From Symbiodinium natans (Eukaryota > Sar > Dinophyceae > Suessiales > Symbiodiniaceae), in the NCBI GenBank assembly GCA_905221605.1, contig CAJNDS010002090.1, positions 224,545 to 288,544 of the forward strand: DNA of 64,000 nt. Direction: 5' to 3'. Below, in pieces: positions 1-12,200 of the stretch. The translations under genes and the position numbers were made by a program. The notes beneath the pieces were generated by a model that saw only the letters and a list, made by a program, of their open reading frames with translations, was not told the DNA's origin and ran no database searches. Every line of letters starts with the position of its first letter. Position 1 is the first letter of the stretch.

Positions 1-1260
1 ATTATTGCATGTTTTTGTAGGTTACTTCATATTATTGTGCATTATTGTATATTATTGGTATATTATTGCAGGCTATTGTATATTATGGTATATTATTGGA
101 TATTGCTGTATATTATTGTATGTTTTTGTATATTGTGTTTTTTTCTATTGAGTTATTAAAAATTACTGGAGATTATTGTAAGTCCTTCTTTGTTAGGTAA
201 AAGTATATTACTGTATATTCTTGTCTCTAATTGCATTTTGTTGTATATAGTTGTGTATTATTGATCTTTTTGTATCTTATTGTGTCGTAATGTAGATTTT
301 GCGAACAATGCTGGCATCATGGGTTTGGAAGGGATTCATGTGCTTTGAAGCAAGCTTGCCCGGCTTAAAAAAAAGCAGCGGGGGGGTGGGGGGGGGGGGG
401 CGCAGCCCCCCCCATTTGTAAACACAATGCTCGCATCATGGGTTTGGAAGGGTTTCATACACTTTGAAGCAAGCTTGCCCGGCTCCACAAGAACAATATA
501 AATATGTGTTGTGTACTATGAATTGGACTATATGACTTTATATATATATATACACATACATGCATACATATGCTTTAATATATTTTATCATATTGTATGA
601 TATTATACGATATTATATTATATAAAATTGTATTATGTTATCTTATCTTATCTTATGTCATATTATATTATATTATATTATATTGTGCTATATGTTACTA
701 TAGTATATTATATTCTATTGCATTGAGCTATATTATATGTATATTTATGTTTATAATCGTAAAAATTACATCATATCATATTCTATGTTATTGCAATATA
801 TTATTGGAATATACTATTGCATTATATGATATGATATGATATTATATTATAATATATTATATACTAAAATTGAGTATATATTAGTATCTTATATTAAGAT
901 GCTTTTTATATATTAGCATAGTATTATCTTGTAATATTATTATTTTTTATATTATATACTATATATTATATATATATATAACATGATTATATATATATAT
1001 CTATATATATATATACATTATATTATATTTTTGTATATTATACTACACTATATTGTTATATACTATATATATTATACTATATTATATTATATGATACTAT
1101 ATTATATATTATATTATACTATATTCAATTATATTATATTATGAAATTATATTATATATTTATATATTATATATTAATATATTACATTATACTATGTTTA
1201 TATAGACATACATATATATATATATATATGTACATATAAATTCTTATGCTGTACTACATA
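1..1260. repeat. AT-rich low-complexity region
   Basis: TATTATTG and TATATTA repeats with (TA)n runs. No gene is visible apart from a 180-bp GC-richer insert (304-485). Confidence 0.9.
304..485. repeat. About 60-bp direct repeat flanking a poly-G tract
   Basis: Two copies of a sequence containing GCATCATGGGTTTGGAAGGG and CAAGCTTGCCCGGCT, at 304-365 and 422-485. They are separated by a G-rich stretch. Confidence 0.85.
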
Positions 1261-1309
1261 GTAACTATACCATTATCATGATGTCCAAAACAAGTACATC
1301 AAGGACCGG

Positions 1310-1460
1310 GAAACCACGGGACCAGAGGACGAGAGGACCACGGGACCAGAGCACCAAGCGACCAGAGGGCCAGAGGACCAGGGCACCCGAGGACCAGGGG
1401 ACCAGAGGACCAGGGGACCAGAGGACCAGGGGACCAGGTGACCAGAAGGCCTGGGGCCAA
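1310..1460. repeat. GGACCAGAG/GGACCAGGG minisatellite
   Basis: About 9-10-base units of the GGACCAG type. Frames on both strands through it are repeat artefacts. Confidence 0.9.
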
Positions 1461-1539
1461 CGTTACCAAGGCCACCAAGCCAGGGCCAACGTTAGGAAAG
1501 AAAAAAACACCGGGCCCGTACATTTCATTAGTACATAAA

Positions 1540-2280
1540 CAAAACGCTTAGATCGCACGCACAGCACCGCACGCACACACCCCCCCATCCGCCCGCCCAC
1601 ACACGCACATGCGGACATATACACACACAAGCAAAACAAACACACTGACGAACTCTAACACTCAACTTCTTGACACAGCTGAGTGGCCTTCTTCTCCTTC
1701 TTCTCCTGCCGTTGGATCGAGGAAAAGGTATACTCTAATTAAACCCTCTTAGAAGAACAAAACACCTTCAGGCCTAGAACACACTCATATCCCATAACAT
1801 TTGTAGAGCACGAACCCTTTTAGCCTTCATGCTTGTGCACACGTGTCTCGCTGATTTCCCGGGTCCTTCTTCTCCTTCTTCTCGTGGCCATTGGTCTCCA
1901 TGGCTGTTTGCATCGGGACGCTCCCGCTTCGCGCGGCAAGCGCCGTCCGAGTAGACTATGCAAGAGACAAGTCAAAGGCGTTGGAGTACATGGTCTGGCT
2001 CGAAGAATCCACGACCGCTTGTCGTTCCTGGTTGGTTATGAAACTGGTTGTTTTGTTTTTTTTTTAAGCATGCCCTATATTTGCATTAGATTATAACTAT
2101 CTGTAACTATATACTCATTGCTATGTCTCATGCTACTACATTGTGGGCTTGGGTTTATGGGCTTGGGGGCTTTGGGGGTTTATGGGGCGCCTGCTTTCTG
2201 ACATCTTGCGTCCGCTTTTTGTTCGTCTGGAAGCTTTGGGCCAAAAGGCAGCGCAGGGTCTGCATCTATCCTTGCAGGTA
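1540..2280. other. Stretch with no recognised gene before the first telomeric arrays
   Basis: Contains a CA/CAC-rich stretch at 1555-1650, a CTTCTTCTCCTTCTTCTC duplicate (1688 and 1866) and an 87-codon plus frame at 1833-2096 whose composition is not convincing. Confidence 0.5.
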
Positions 2281-2543
2281 GGGTTTAGGGTTGAGGGTTT
2301 AGGGTTTAGGGTTTAGGGTTTAGGGCCGAGGGTTGAGGGTCTAGGGTTTAGGGTCGAGGGTGGAGGCTGGCAACTACCAGCTGCACCAGCACACTTGTAC
2401 GGTTCAGGGTCTAGGGTGTGGGGTTTGGGGTGGAGGGTGAATCCTTAAGGGCAACCCTAAATCCTAATCCCTAAGCCCTACATCCCCTAAATCCTAAACC
2501 CTAAACCCTAACCCTAAACCCTAAACCCTACTAAACCCGAAAC

Positions 2544-3202
2544 CGGATCTTGAAGCGGCTCGAGGCCTGCTGAAGGCTGATCTCGGCCCTAAACCCTAAA
2601 CCCTAAACCCTAAACCCTAAACCCTAAACCCCAAACCCTAAACCCTAAACCCTAAATTCCCCCCCCCCCCCCCCGAAATCCCTAACCTCCCAACCCCGAG
2701 GAGCCCAAAATGGCGCTGGGCTCTCCGAACTCTGTCGATCTCGTCACCGGTCACGCCCGCCCTGCGGAGTTTAGGGTTTAGGGTTTAGGGTTTAGGGTTT
2801 AGGGTTTAGGGTTTAGGGTTTAGGGTTTAGGGTTTAGCGTTTAGGGTTTAGGGTTTAGGGTTTAGGGTGTGGAGTCCGGGTTCAGGTTTCAGGGTTTATA
2901 GGGTTTCGGGTTTATAGGGCTTGTAGGGATTATAGGGCGTATAGGGTTTACAGGGTCTACAGGCGTATGGGGTTTATAGGGTTTGCGGGGGTTATAGGGT
3001 TTAGGGTTGAGGGGGAGAGTCTGGAAGATCTAGAAAACATGTGCTTTTACGGTTCGGAGTTGTGCTAGGGGGCTTTGCACTGAGGGTGTTGGGAACTAAG
3101 CTGACCTAAACCCTAAACCCTAAACCCTAAACCCTAAACCCTAAACCCTAAACCCTAAACGGCTGGCGAGAGCCTCAGGAAGCGCGCAGCGATGTCCAGC
3201 AC
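2544..3202 (-). CDS. Three most 3' exons tentatively given to the ABC1K gene
   Basis: Exons 3174-3202 ([10 protein letters not shown]), 2715-2761 ([15 protein letters not shown]) and 2544-2566 (RLEPLQDP) join in phase through AG/G acceptors with GC donors. The first also joins in phase to [12 protein letters not shown] 10.7 kb upstream. Neither a stop codon nor a family motif is visible, so they could be the tail of the kinase or part of a separate gene. Confidence 0.4.
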
Positions 3203-6200
3203 CTCACGTCCCAGCTCGCAAGCCTCAACATCTGAGGGCTGCGAGGCGGTTCGGGTCGAAGCCGACGTCGGGTTTAGGGTTTAGGGTTTAGGGTTTAGGG
3301 TTTAGGGTTTAGGGTTTAGGGTTTAGGGTTTAGGGTTTAGGGTTTAGGGTTTCGGGCTGAACCCTTTAAGGGTCCATGTACCTGGATACGGCTTTTTTGG
3401 GGCTTTACAGAAGTTCCTACATGAAATCATGTTGAAGCACATGGACCCCTCCTGTAAAGGTATGGTTTGGGATGTGCCCCCTTATACTAGCAGTCCTTGA
3501 TTGGGACGAAAAAAAGGAGGGGGGGTGCTATAATCCCTGTCAAGGAGTGTTAGAATAAGGGGGACCTTCTAACGTTGCTCGGGTTTTCAGCCGATCATTG
3601 CATAGGACGCAGGGATCCCGTCATTGGCGAGTGTTTTCATGGTTCTTGTACATTGTGGTGAAAATCTATATATATATATACATATATATATATACATACA
3701 TATAGATATGTATATGTAGGGTCCTTCTGGTGATGCTAATAATTACAAACCCCTGCTTCGTATGCCTTCGGGTCTAGGGTCTACCAGGATGTTGGGGGGT
3801 CCGGCATGGTAGAGCAACTTCTATGTAGAATTCTAGGGTTGAGGCATTAGATGGTTGAGGTTCACTTTCAATCCAAGCTCACAGGCCCTAAACTCTAGAC
3901 CCCACACACCGAACCCTAAACCCTGAACTATCGAAACGAAACCCTGAAATCCCAAAACCAAAAACCCCATCGAGTCACAGGGTCTCTGCCCTCGAACGCC
4001 ACAAAATCCCTAAATCCTATGGTTGTACCTTGCTGATGGGCTTCGGAACTCCAAACCCTAAACCCTAACCCTAAACTCTAATTTAGGGGTCTAATTCAGG
4101 GCGCCTATTGAAGCCAAATGTGCGTAGGATAACAGTTGGAATTGCTTAAGCTACTGTACTACCGCTCCTCAAAAGAAAGGACTTGTTGAGACTTCACACA
4201 GTCCTTACAACGCCTTACAACCCAAAACCCTAGACTCGAAACGCTTCCCATATACCTAGGGTACGCGACCTTGTACCTTACAAAACGTGCAAGTATCTAC
4301 CCGACATGGATGGTTCATTCCCTTCTTTCCTAAAGACCACGAGACTCTCGGCGAAGCCTAACCCCAAGGCTCCAAGCTCTAGGGACTCTTATTTTGGGGT
4401 TTCTGGGCCCAAAGGCCTGCATATATATATATATATATATTTATTTATTTATTTATATTTATACGTATGTACTTATATATATATATATATGTAGTAGGGT
4501 TTATATTTCTTGTATCGCCAAAAGGACACCAAATGTATACACTCACCAATATAAAAAAGGAACCTTATATACACTCACCAAAACAGAAATATAAACCCTG
4601 CTTCATATGTATATATATATAAGGTTTTTGGGCCAGTTTGTGCCTAAGAGACATGTCTGCTGGGGGCCAAGGCCCTGCGCATCTTCTGCAAGTCTTCACC
4701 TTCCAGAACTGGGATGGTCTTGGTCCTGCTTCACGGGGGAATCGGGGGGGGCTCCTCAACTTAATAGGTTTAGGGTTTAGGGTTTAGGGCTTAAGGGGTT
4801 CTGAAGCGAGGGGGGGGTTCAAGGGCGGTAGGAAGCTTAGGGAGTCTTAGGGAGTAGTGGGGAGTGTTAGGGAGTCTTGGGTTTCATACCCCCCTCGAAC
4901 CCCCCCAACCCTATAATATACCAAACCCTGTATGCCTGTACTGCACATACCCTATGCCCTATGTCCCCCAAGAAAGAGACTGCGACCTTGTGGAAGAACG
5001 CAGTAGCCATAGTCGCAAAAGTAGTGGTCGTGGCGGGGTCTGAATCGCAACACAAGTTACAACGGGCATTGCCTCCGCAACTTTCACCCTAAACCCTAAA
5101 CCCTAAACCCTAAACCCTAAACCCTAAACCCTAAACTCTAAACCCTAAACCCTAAACCCTAAGCCCACAAATTCTGGTGCATCGGGTCCTGCTGCGAAGG
5201 AACTCGGACCTGGGGCATGAGAAAGCTGCCCAGAAGAGAAGGGGCCGATTGAGCCAGGGCTTAGCGCTAAACCCTAAACCCTAAACCCTAAACCCTAAAC
5301 CCTAAACCCTAAACCCTAAACCCTACACCTTTATAAGGTGTCACTTCGTCCTCAAGGGTGAAACCGGATTTTGGGTCTAGGGTTTAGGGTTTAGGGTTTT
5401 TTTGGCACAGGCAGCCCTCTTATGCGGAATAGAGGGGGGGGGTGAATTCTATAGGGCTTAATTGCAAGGGTTACAGGGTGTCTCGGGCTTCTAGGGTGCC
5501 TGAACACATAGGTGTTTGACACACAAGGCAGATAAGGCTCAGAAGCATTGAACTGTCGGGAACATACGGCCTCTTGGGCAACTAGGGTCTGGGGGCCCTA
5601 AGCCCTAACCCCCTGAATCCTAGAGCGGTGCATACAGGGATTGTGTTGAGGGTCCTTTTGCAGAGTTTAGGCCTAAACCCTAAACCCTAAATTGCGGCGG
5701 ACCCAAGCCCCTCGTAGCCCAAAAGCATGCAGCCCAACAGAGTCCATCATCTTGGCCCTAGGGTTTACGGTTTAGGGTTTAGGGCCCTGGGTCTTCAGGG
5801 CTCCGGGTTTAGTGTTTCGCGATAGCGGCTTTCCTTCTCTGCGCGTGTGCCACCCAATACTCCTAGCAGCCTGAACCCTGAATCTCAAACAGCATCCTCC
5901 TCCACCCAAAACCCTCAACTCCCTCAACCGCGCAGTCCACCCCAAAAAGGAAAACACTGGCGGAGGCTCCCAGAAAAGCCAAAACCTTGAACCCCTGAAA
6001 CCTTGAAACCTAAATCCTAAAATGTAAGGGATTAGGGTTAGGGTTTTTTAAGGTTTAGAGAGAACCACAAGAGGAGACTGCCTTGGTAGTCCTTTCGGGT
6101 GAAGCGCATAATCAGGGAGACAGCTGCAACCCTGGCGGTCAGCAAGGGTAGGGTTGGGGGCTTAGGATTTTAACATGTTTGGGTCCTTAAGGGAGGGGGT

Positions 6201-9200
6201 TCATGGGGGTGTGTAACCAAAACGTTCCCTAATACTCCCTACTACTCCCTAAGGCTCCCCAAGCCTCACTTAGGTTTCTTTAGGTTCCCTAGGTACCCCA
6301 AAACCCTAAACCCCATGAACCTCCCTCCCTTGAGGACCCTAGAATGGTACCCTAAGCCCTACACCCTAAACCGCAAACCCTAAACCCCATGAACCCCCCT
6401 TTGTTACGGACCCTAGAATAAAACTAGGTTTTTAGGGTATGAGGATTTAGGGGTTTTGGAGTCTAGAAGTGTGGTGTTCTGGGGCTCAAAGCTTGATAGG
6501 GCTTAGGCTTGGGTTTTGGGTTTAGGGTTAAGGGTTAATTGAGGGTTTAGGGTTTCGGGGTACCTTTAGAAGCTACTGTCATGCACAGCTGTGCTTTTTG
6601 TTTTTCTTTTTGTGTTTTTTTTCGGAGGGGGTGGGGGGCAGTGGGGGGGGGGGGGGGTGGACCTGTTGGCTTGAGAGATTGGGGGGGTTTTGGTGATGCT
6701 GGGCTTGCGTCTTTAGGAGTATGATCCCGAAGCGACAAACCCTAAACCCAAAAGAATCCCGAAGTCCTATCTGGAAACCCTGAACCCCAAACCCCAAACC
6801 CTAAACCCTAAACCTGAAGACATCCCAAACCCAGGCAGTACAAACCCCCAAACATGCCCCGTTCAGGGTTTAGGATTTAGGGTGGATAGTTAAGAGGGCT
6901 TAAGGGAATTGAAATTAACCACTAGCCGTTGGCCAGACATGGTAACTTGCAACGCTGAAGACATTCTCTGAGCCCTAATTTAAATCCTAAACCCTCAACC
7001 CTAAACCTTAGATCCTAAACCCTAAACCCCACACCCCTGGTTGAAGGCCCAGATGCCGTGAAGATTGGCCTCTCACACATGTAGCTTCCTCTCGAATCTG
7101 TAGGCCACCGGGAAAAACTTGGAAGTTCTCAAGTGGGGCACCCGTTAAACCCAAAACCCAAAACACAAAAGCCTCAACCCTAAACCCTAAATCGGTCTGA
7201 CTCTGTGGGGCCCCAACTTAAGCGAAGAATGACCATCTACATTAAGATGCGCGAAGGACCCCGTGCCCATTTCCTCGTCCGTTTTGGCGGCTTCGTACTC
7301 TTATTGCTTTGTAGGGTTTTGGGTCCCAAGTATGACATGCACCCATGTACCCCAGCACGGAAATGGTCTCTGAAGCGAAACATGAAAGCTTGTACTCCTG
7401 CTAGAGCAGTACTGGAACCGACGTTTCTGGGAGCCGGCTGGAATTGATTTGTAGGGCAAGCTTATAGTACTGGAATCGGCAATTCCGTTTTGATGTGTAG
7501 CAGCAGCTTCGTAGTATTGGAATTAAATTCTTCTACCTGCAACTACTATATAGACCCAGGAGTAACCCAGAGAACCTAAGCCGCAAAAAAGGGAATAAGG
7601 GCCTACTCCGGGTCCTAGACTAAGCCCTGTGCAGGCAGACCCGAATTTGTTGAATCTAGTGCTTGCGAGCAATTCTTTGGGCAACTAGGGCCTTGGGGTA
7701 ATAGGGTTTGGAGATGCAAATTTGAGGGTTTGTAGGACCCAGGCTTAGGCCTGCGAAAGCCAGCCCCTAAACCCTAAACACTAAACCCCGGATGGAACCT
7801 CCACATCTGTACAAAACGGCGTGCCGACAGTGGTCGCCCGATGCAGACATCCGCGAGGCAAGAGGTTTGCAGAACACAAAGTTAGGGTTTATTGGGGTTT
7901 AGGGTTATTTGGGTTTGGGGTTGAGGGTTTAGTGTTTAGGGTTTTCTGAACCCTAGCAACCCTAAACCCTGGACCCCAACCCTTAACCCTGGACCTAAGG
8001 GACAATACAAGGCAAGTACATGGCCCATAGAACTACCTTAGAAATTTAGGAGACTCCAGGTATGCTGTTAAGAAACCTGCCTCCACATGCCAAAGATCCC
8101 AAAGAGGTGCGTGGATGCCAACCACCACCCACCCCACCCCCCTCCCCTGTGGAAAAGATTTCGTGTCTAAGGGTTCTAGGGATGTAGGATTTAGGGTTTT
8201 GGAATGTGAGGAGTAGACTGCTACTATATCTCTTGCGGGGTAAAGAGCCCTGTGCTCGAGTGGGATTTTAAACCAAAGCTCCAGAAACCCTAGCAATCCA
8301 CATCGAGCCTGGCAGGCCTCAGGCCTACCTTTCAGAGGCCGCCTGCTTCTGTGTCCGGTGGTTCGAACACGCGCCGGCGCGAAAACTCGAAGCGGCGTAC
8401 CACGCGATGGAATCTGACATGTGTAACGGCATTGATCACGAAGCTGCTTGTTCGACTGCATCCCATCACCTGGTACATTGAAAGTCACTGGCCCATGGGA
8501 AAATGCAGAGTGGAAAATGCCTGGCCAAAAGATTGCAGTCCGAAACCCGATAAACCCTAAGACTGCGTCAGCCGTGCAAACCCAGCCTAGCTTTGATCAT
8601 GGCACATATTACGTCCATCTATGCCCGCAGTAATCTGCAAGTCCCATGATAAGTTTTTGTTCAATCTGCAAGTCCTAATACAGTAATAAGGTTGTGTTCA
8701 CCCTGGTCCTTGGGTCACTTAAAGTTGGCAGGGTCGGGGTGCAGGGTCTGAAGTGTAGGGTTAGGGTTTAGCTGTCCTAGTACTTAGGGAACAGTATGCA
8801 CGAACCGCACGGCAAGCATGCAGCGGCGCTACAAGAAAAGGCAATTGCAAGCTATCGCACTAACATGGTCGCTGCTCTTGTACCGTCCCATATTGTAGGG
8901 GAATACAGAATACAGGATCTCATATAATAGCCAGCGTCATTACCTTCTAACCCATGAGCCCCTGCATAAACACAAACTAAACTGCCCTAAACCTTAAACT
9001 CTAAACCCTAGAAATTGAAATCGTAGAAACCTTCGACGCCCTGGAAACCAAACAAGCCATAGACATCTTAGAAACCCTAAACCCTAAACCCTAAACCCTA
9101 AACCCCCGAGCTCTAGCCTGGATCCTTTGGCGAGGCGGTCTCTCAGAAGATTTCGGCTGTCCTTCGGGACCGGACGCCACAAACTTGTGGTTTAGGGTTT

Positions 9201-12200
9201 AGGATTCAGGGTTTAGGGTTTAGGGTTTAGGGTTTAGGGTTTAGGGTTCAGAGTTTAGGGTTTAAGGCTTAGGTCTTCTGTTAAGGGTCCATGTACCTCA
9301 TTATTATGTCCTTCGGCCCTAACGCCCCTAAAATAGGAGGTACGTTAAGGCCTAAGTAGTCCCTATTTAGGTACATGGACCCTTAGGGTTAGGGCTTAGA
9401 GGAGGGATCCGAGGGATCCGGGTTTCGAGCTACTCTGTACGATGATACCGTACTTGCGGTTAACGTCTGCGGAGGGGCCTACTGGCGTGAGCGTCAAGAC
9501 CGAATGCCTCCTAAACCCTAAACCCTAAACAACCCTAAACCATAAACCCTAGACCATAAACCTATAACCCTAAACCCTAGACCATAAACCCTAAACCCTA
9601 AACCCTTAACCCCAAACCCTAAGCCATTTCCTCTCCAAGGGGCGGATGGGCTCGTGCCCGCATTCCGTTCGCGCCGCCTGGCTAATATTGTCTGGTTGAG
9701 GATGTGAAATAGAGGGTGTTCCGAAATTACGGGGGCCTTATTTAGGGTCCTTGCTATGAGGGAATCCTACTGCGTGGGGGTCTGTTTTAGGGGTACCCTA
9801 TTTTCGTACACCCCCATATAGGGCTTCTAAGGCTTCTCTGTCATAATCTTCGGGGGATTCTGCAAGAACCTCAGAGGGGGATCTACAATCCTAATAATAC
9901 CTTCTATGTCCCACTAGGTAGCCCTTAAATAAGCCCCAAAGACCCCCTAAGGTCCCTTATACGCATCCCTCAGAGGGAGCAGCTACAATCCTAAGCCCCA
10001 AAAAACCTTTTGCTCTGGCAGGGTTGTGTGTCGAGCGAGGGTCTTGGGCGTTGCCCGAAACCCCAAGCCCTAAACCCGAAACCCTAAACCCAAAAGCCTA
10101 AACTCTAAACCCTCAATGCCAGCCAGGCTGTGTCCAGAAAAATTCCTACCATCAGCTTAGGTGTTCGGGTTTGGGGTTTGACGTTGGCAGTACTGAATTA
10201 CGAACCTTCACGACACGTCGTGTCGACGTGTCTCTTGCCCCAACAAACCCTAAACCGCTAGGTTTAGGGTCTGGGGTTTAGGGTTTCGGGAATGGGGTTT
10301 AGGGTTTCGGGTTTTGAGTTTCGGGTTTATAAGGGACCCGAAGCTTTGTACACCTTACCTGCACCCCATGAGGTTGTAACTGAAGCCCTGGTGGGAGCGG
10401 AGGTGCGGCGGAGTGTCAAGAGGAGGCTCAGCCCATGGGGCATCTTCGGGCACTTTGCTAGGGGTGCTTAGGGTTTAGGGTTATAGGGTTGTAGGGTTGT
10501 AGGGTTATAGGGTTATAGGGTTATAGGGTCATAGGGTCATAGGGTCATAGGGTTATAGGGTTATAGGGTTATCATTAGGGCTATAGGGTTTAGGGTTTAG
10601 GGTACAGGGTTTAGGGATGGAGGGGTGCTTTGAAAAAAGGTGTTGCTGGTAGTCCTGATCCGTGACGACCCGAAGAACTCGCAAACAGGGTTTAGAGTTC
10701 ACCCCCACACAGCCCCCTCAAGGGTGGTTTCTCATTCTCCTCCGGGTTGTGCTCCGTTTGGTCTGTGAAAGCCTTTACGTACTTCGGAATTCGCCCGTGG
10801 GCGGCCTTTCGGCAAGGGAGCCCACACCCGTTTTTAAGTTGAGGGTTTGGGGCTCTTTCAGCCCTAAACCCTTTTGCAGAGAGCAGCGAAGATTCGGAAC
10901 CTCCCTCCTCCCATCATCTGGCCTTACCCTAAACCCTAAACCCTAAACCCTAAACCCTAAATAACCCAAAACCCTAAACCCTAAACCCCCCCCATCTGGC
11001 CTTACAGGGTCCGCAGCCTCGCACCCCAGGTGTCGCGGAGGCTTCCCCCTCGGCGTTCTTGCACGAAAGGGTTTAGGGTTTAGGGTTTAGGGTTTAGGGT
11101 TTAGGCGGATTTTGGGTTTTTGCTTATAGGGTATATGGCACAGGGTTGAGGGACAACCCCCCCCCCCTCCCTAATCCCGCCAGGATCCGAAATCCTAAGC
11201 CCTAAAGTCCCTTTCTTGCTTCATGGGGTTTACAATCGAGCCTGGGTGAAAGAAAACAGGAGACAAAAAGGTGCCCTCGCAACAAAAAACGATTTGGGCT
11301 TCATGCTCTAATCCCTGAATCTAGGGTTTAGGGTTTAGGGTTTAGGGTTAGGGTTTAGGGTCCTAGTAAAACCCTGTAACCCCTGTGACCCCAAGCCCTG
11401 AATCTCCCCAAGCTGGAACAGCTCAAATACCTGCTTAGCTACGCAGGGGCTTAAGGTCTATGATCCCACTAGGATCCCACTGCCCATGTTGTTTTTTAAA
11501 GATTGCGTGCCCTACTGGGGTAGGGTTAGAAATGGTTCCAAGAATAACAAGGGTGATGGAATTCCCTGATTGTGGTCCTAAACCCTAAGCCCTGAAACCT
11601 AAACCCTAAACCCTAAACCCTAAACCCTAAACCCTTATTAAACCCTAAACCAGGGTCCCTAAAACCTAAACTCTAAAGTTTCCCCTGTCCTCTCAAGCCC
11701 GGGTCTGCCAAGCGTTTAGAGCTTAGGTATTGGGATCTTCCCCCTTGCACTAAGAATCCTTAATAGGGACTATAGTCGGGGGTACTAGAACCCTAAACCC
11801 TAAACCCTAAACCCTGAACCCTGAACCCTAAACCCTAAACCCTAGCCCTAAACCCTAAACCCTAGAGGGATTCTGAGGACTGTTAGTATAAGGGGCAACA
11901 TCCCAACTTAGGGTTTAGGGTTTAGGGTTTAGGGTTTAGGGTTTAGGGTTTAGGGTTTAGCTTCCAAAAGCACGGCTGGGTCTGGCCTGGAGTCACCACG
12001 TACCTTACCCTAAGGGTCCATGTACCTCATGATTATGTTCCCTATTTAGGTACATTTTAGGGTTTGGGGTTTAGGGTTCAGGGTTCAGGGTTTAGAGTTT
12101 AGGGTTTAGGGCTTAGGGCTTCTGTTAAGGGTCCATGTACCTCATGACTATGTGCTTGGGCCCTAACGTCCCTAAATAGGAGGTACTTTAAGGCCCAAGT

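Noticed and set aside
8033-8488. A 151-codon minus ORF
   Set aside because: It mixes array-derived sequence, a repeat-like segment and an overlapping open plus frame (8340-8480). Neither strand could be preferred.
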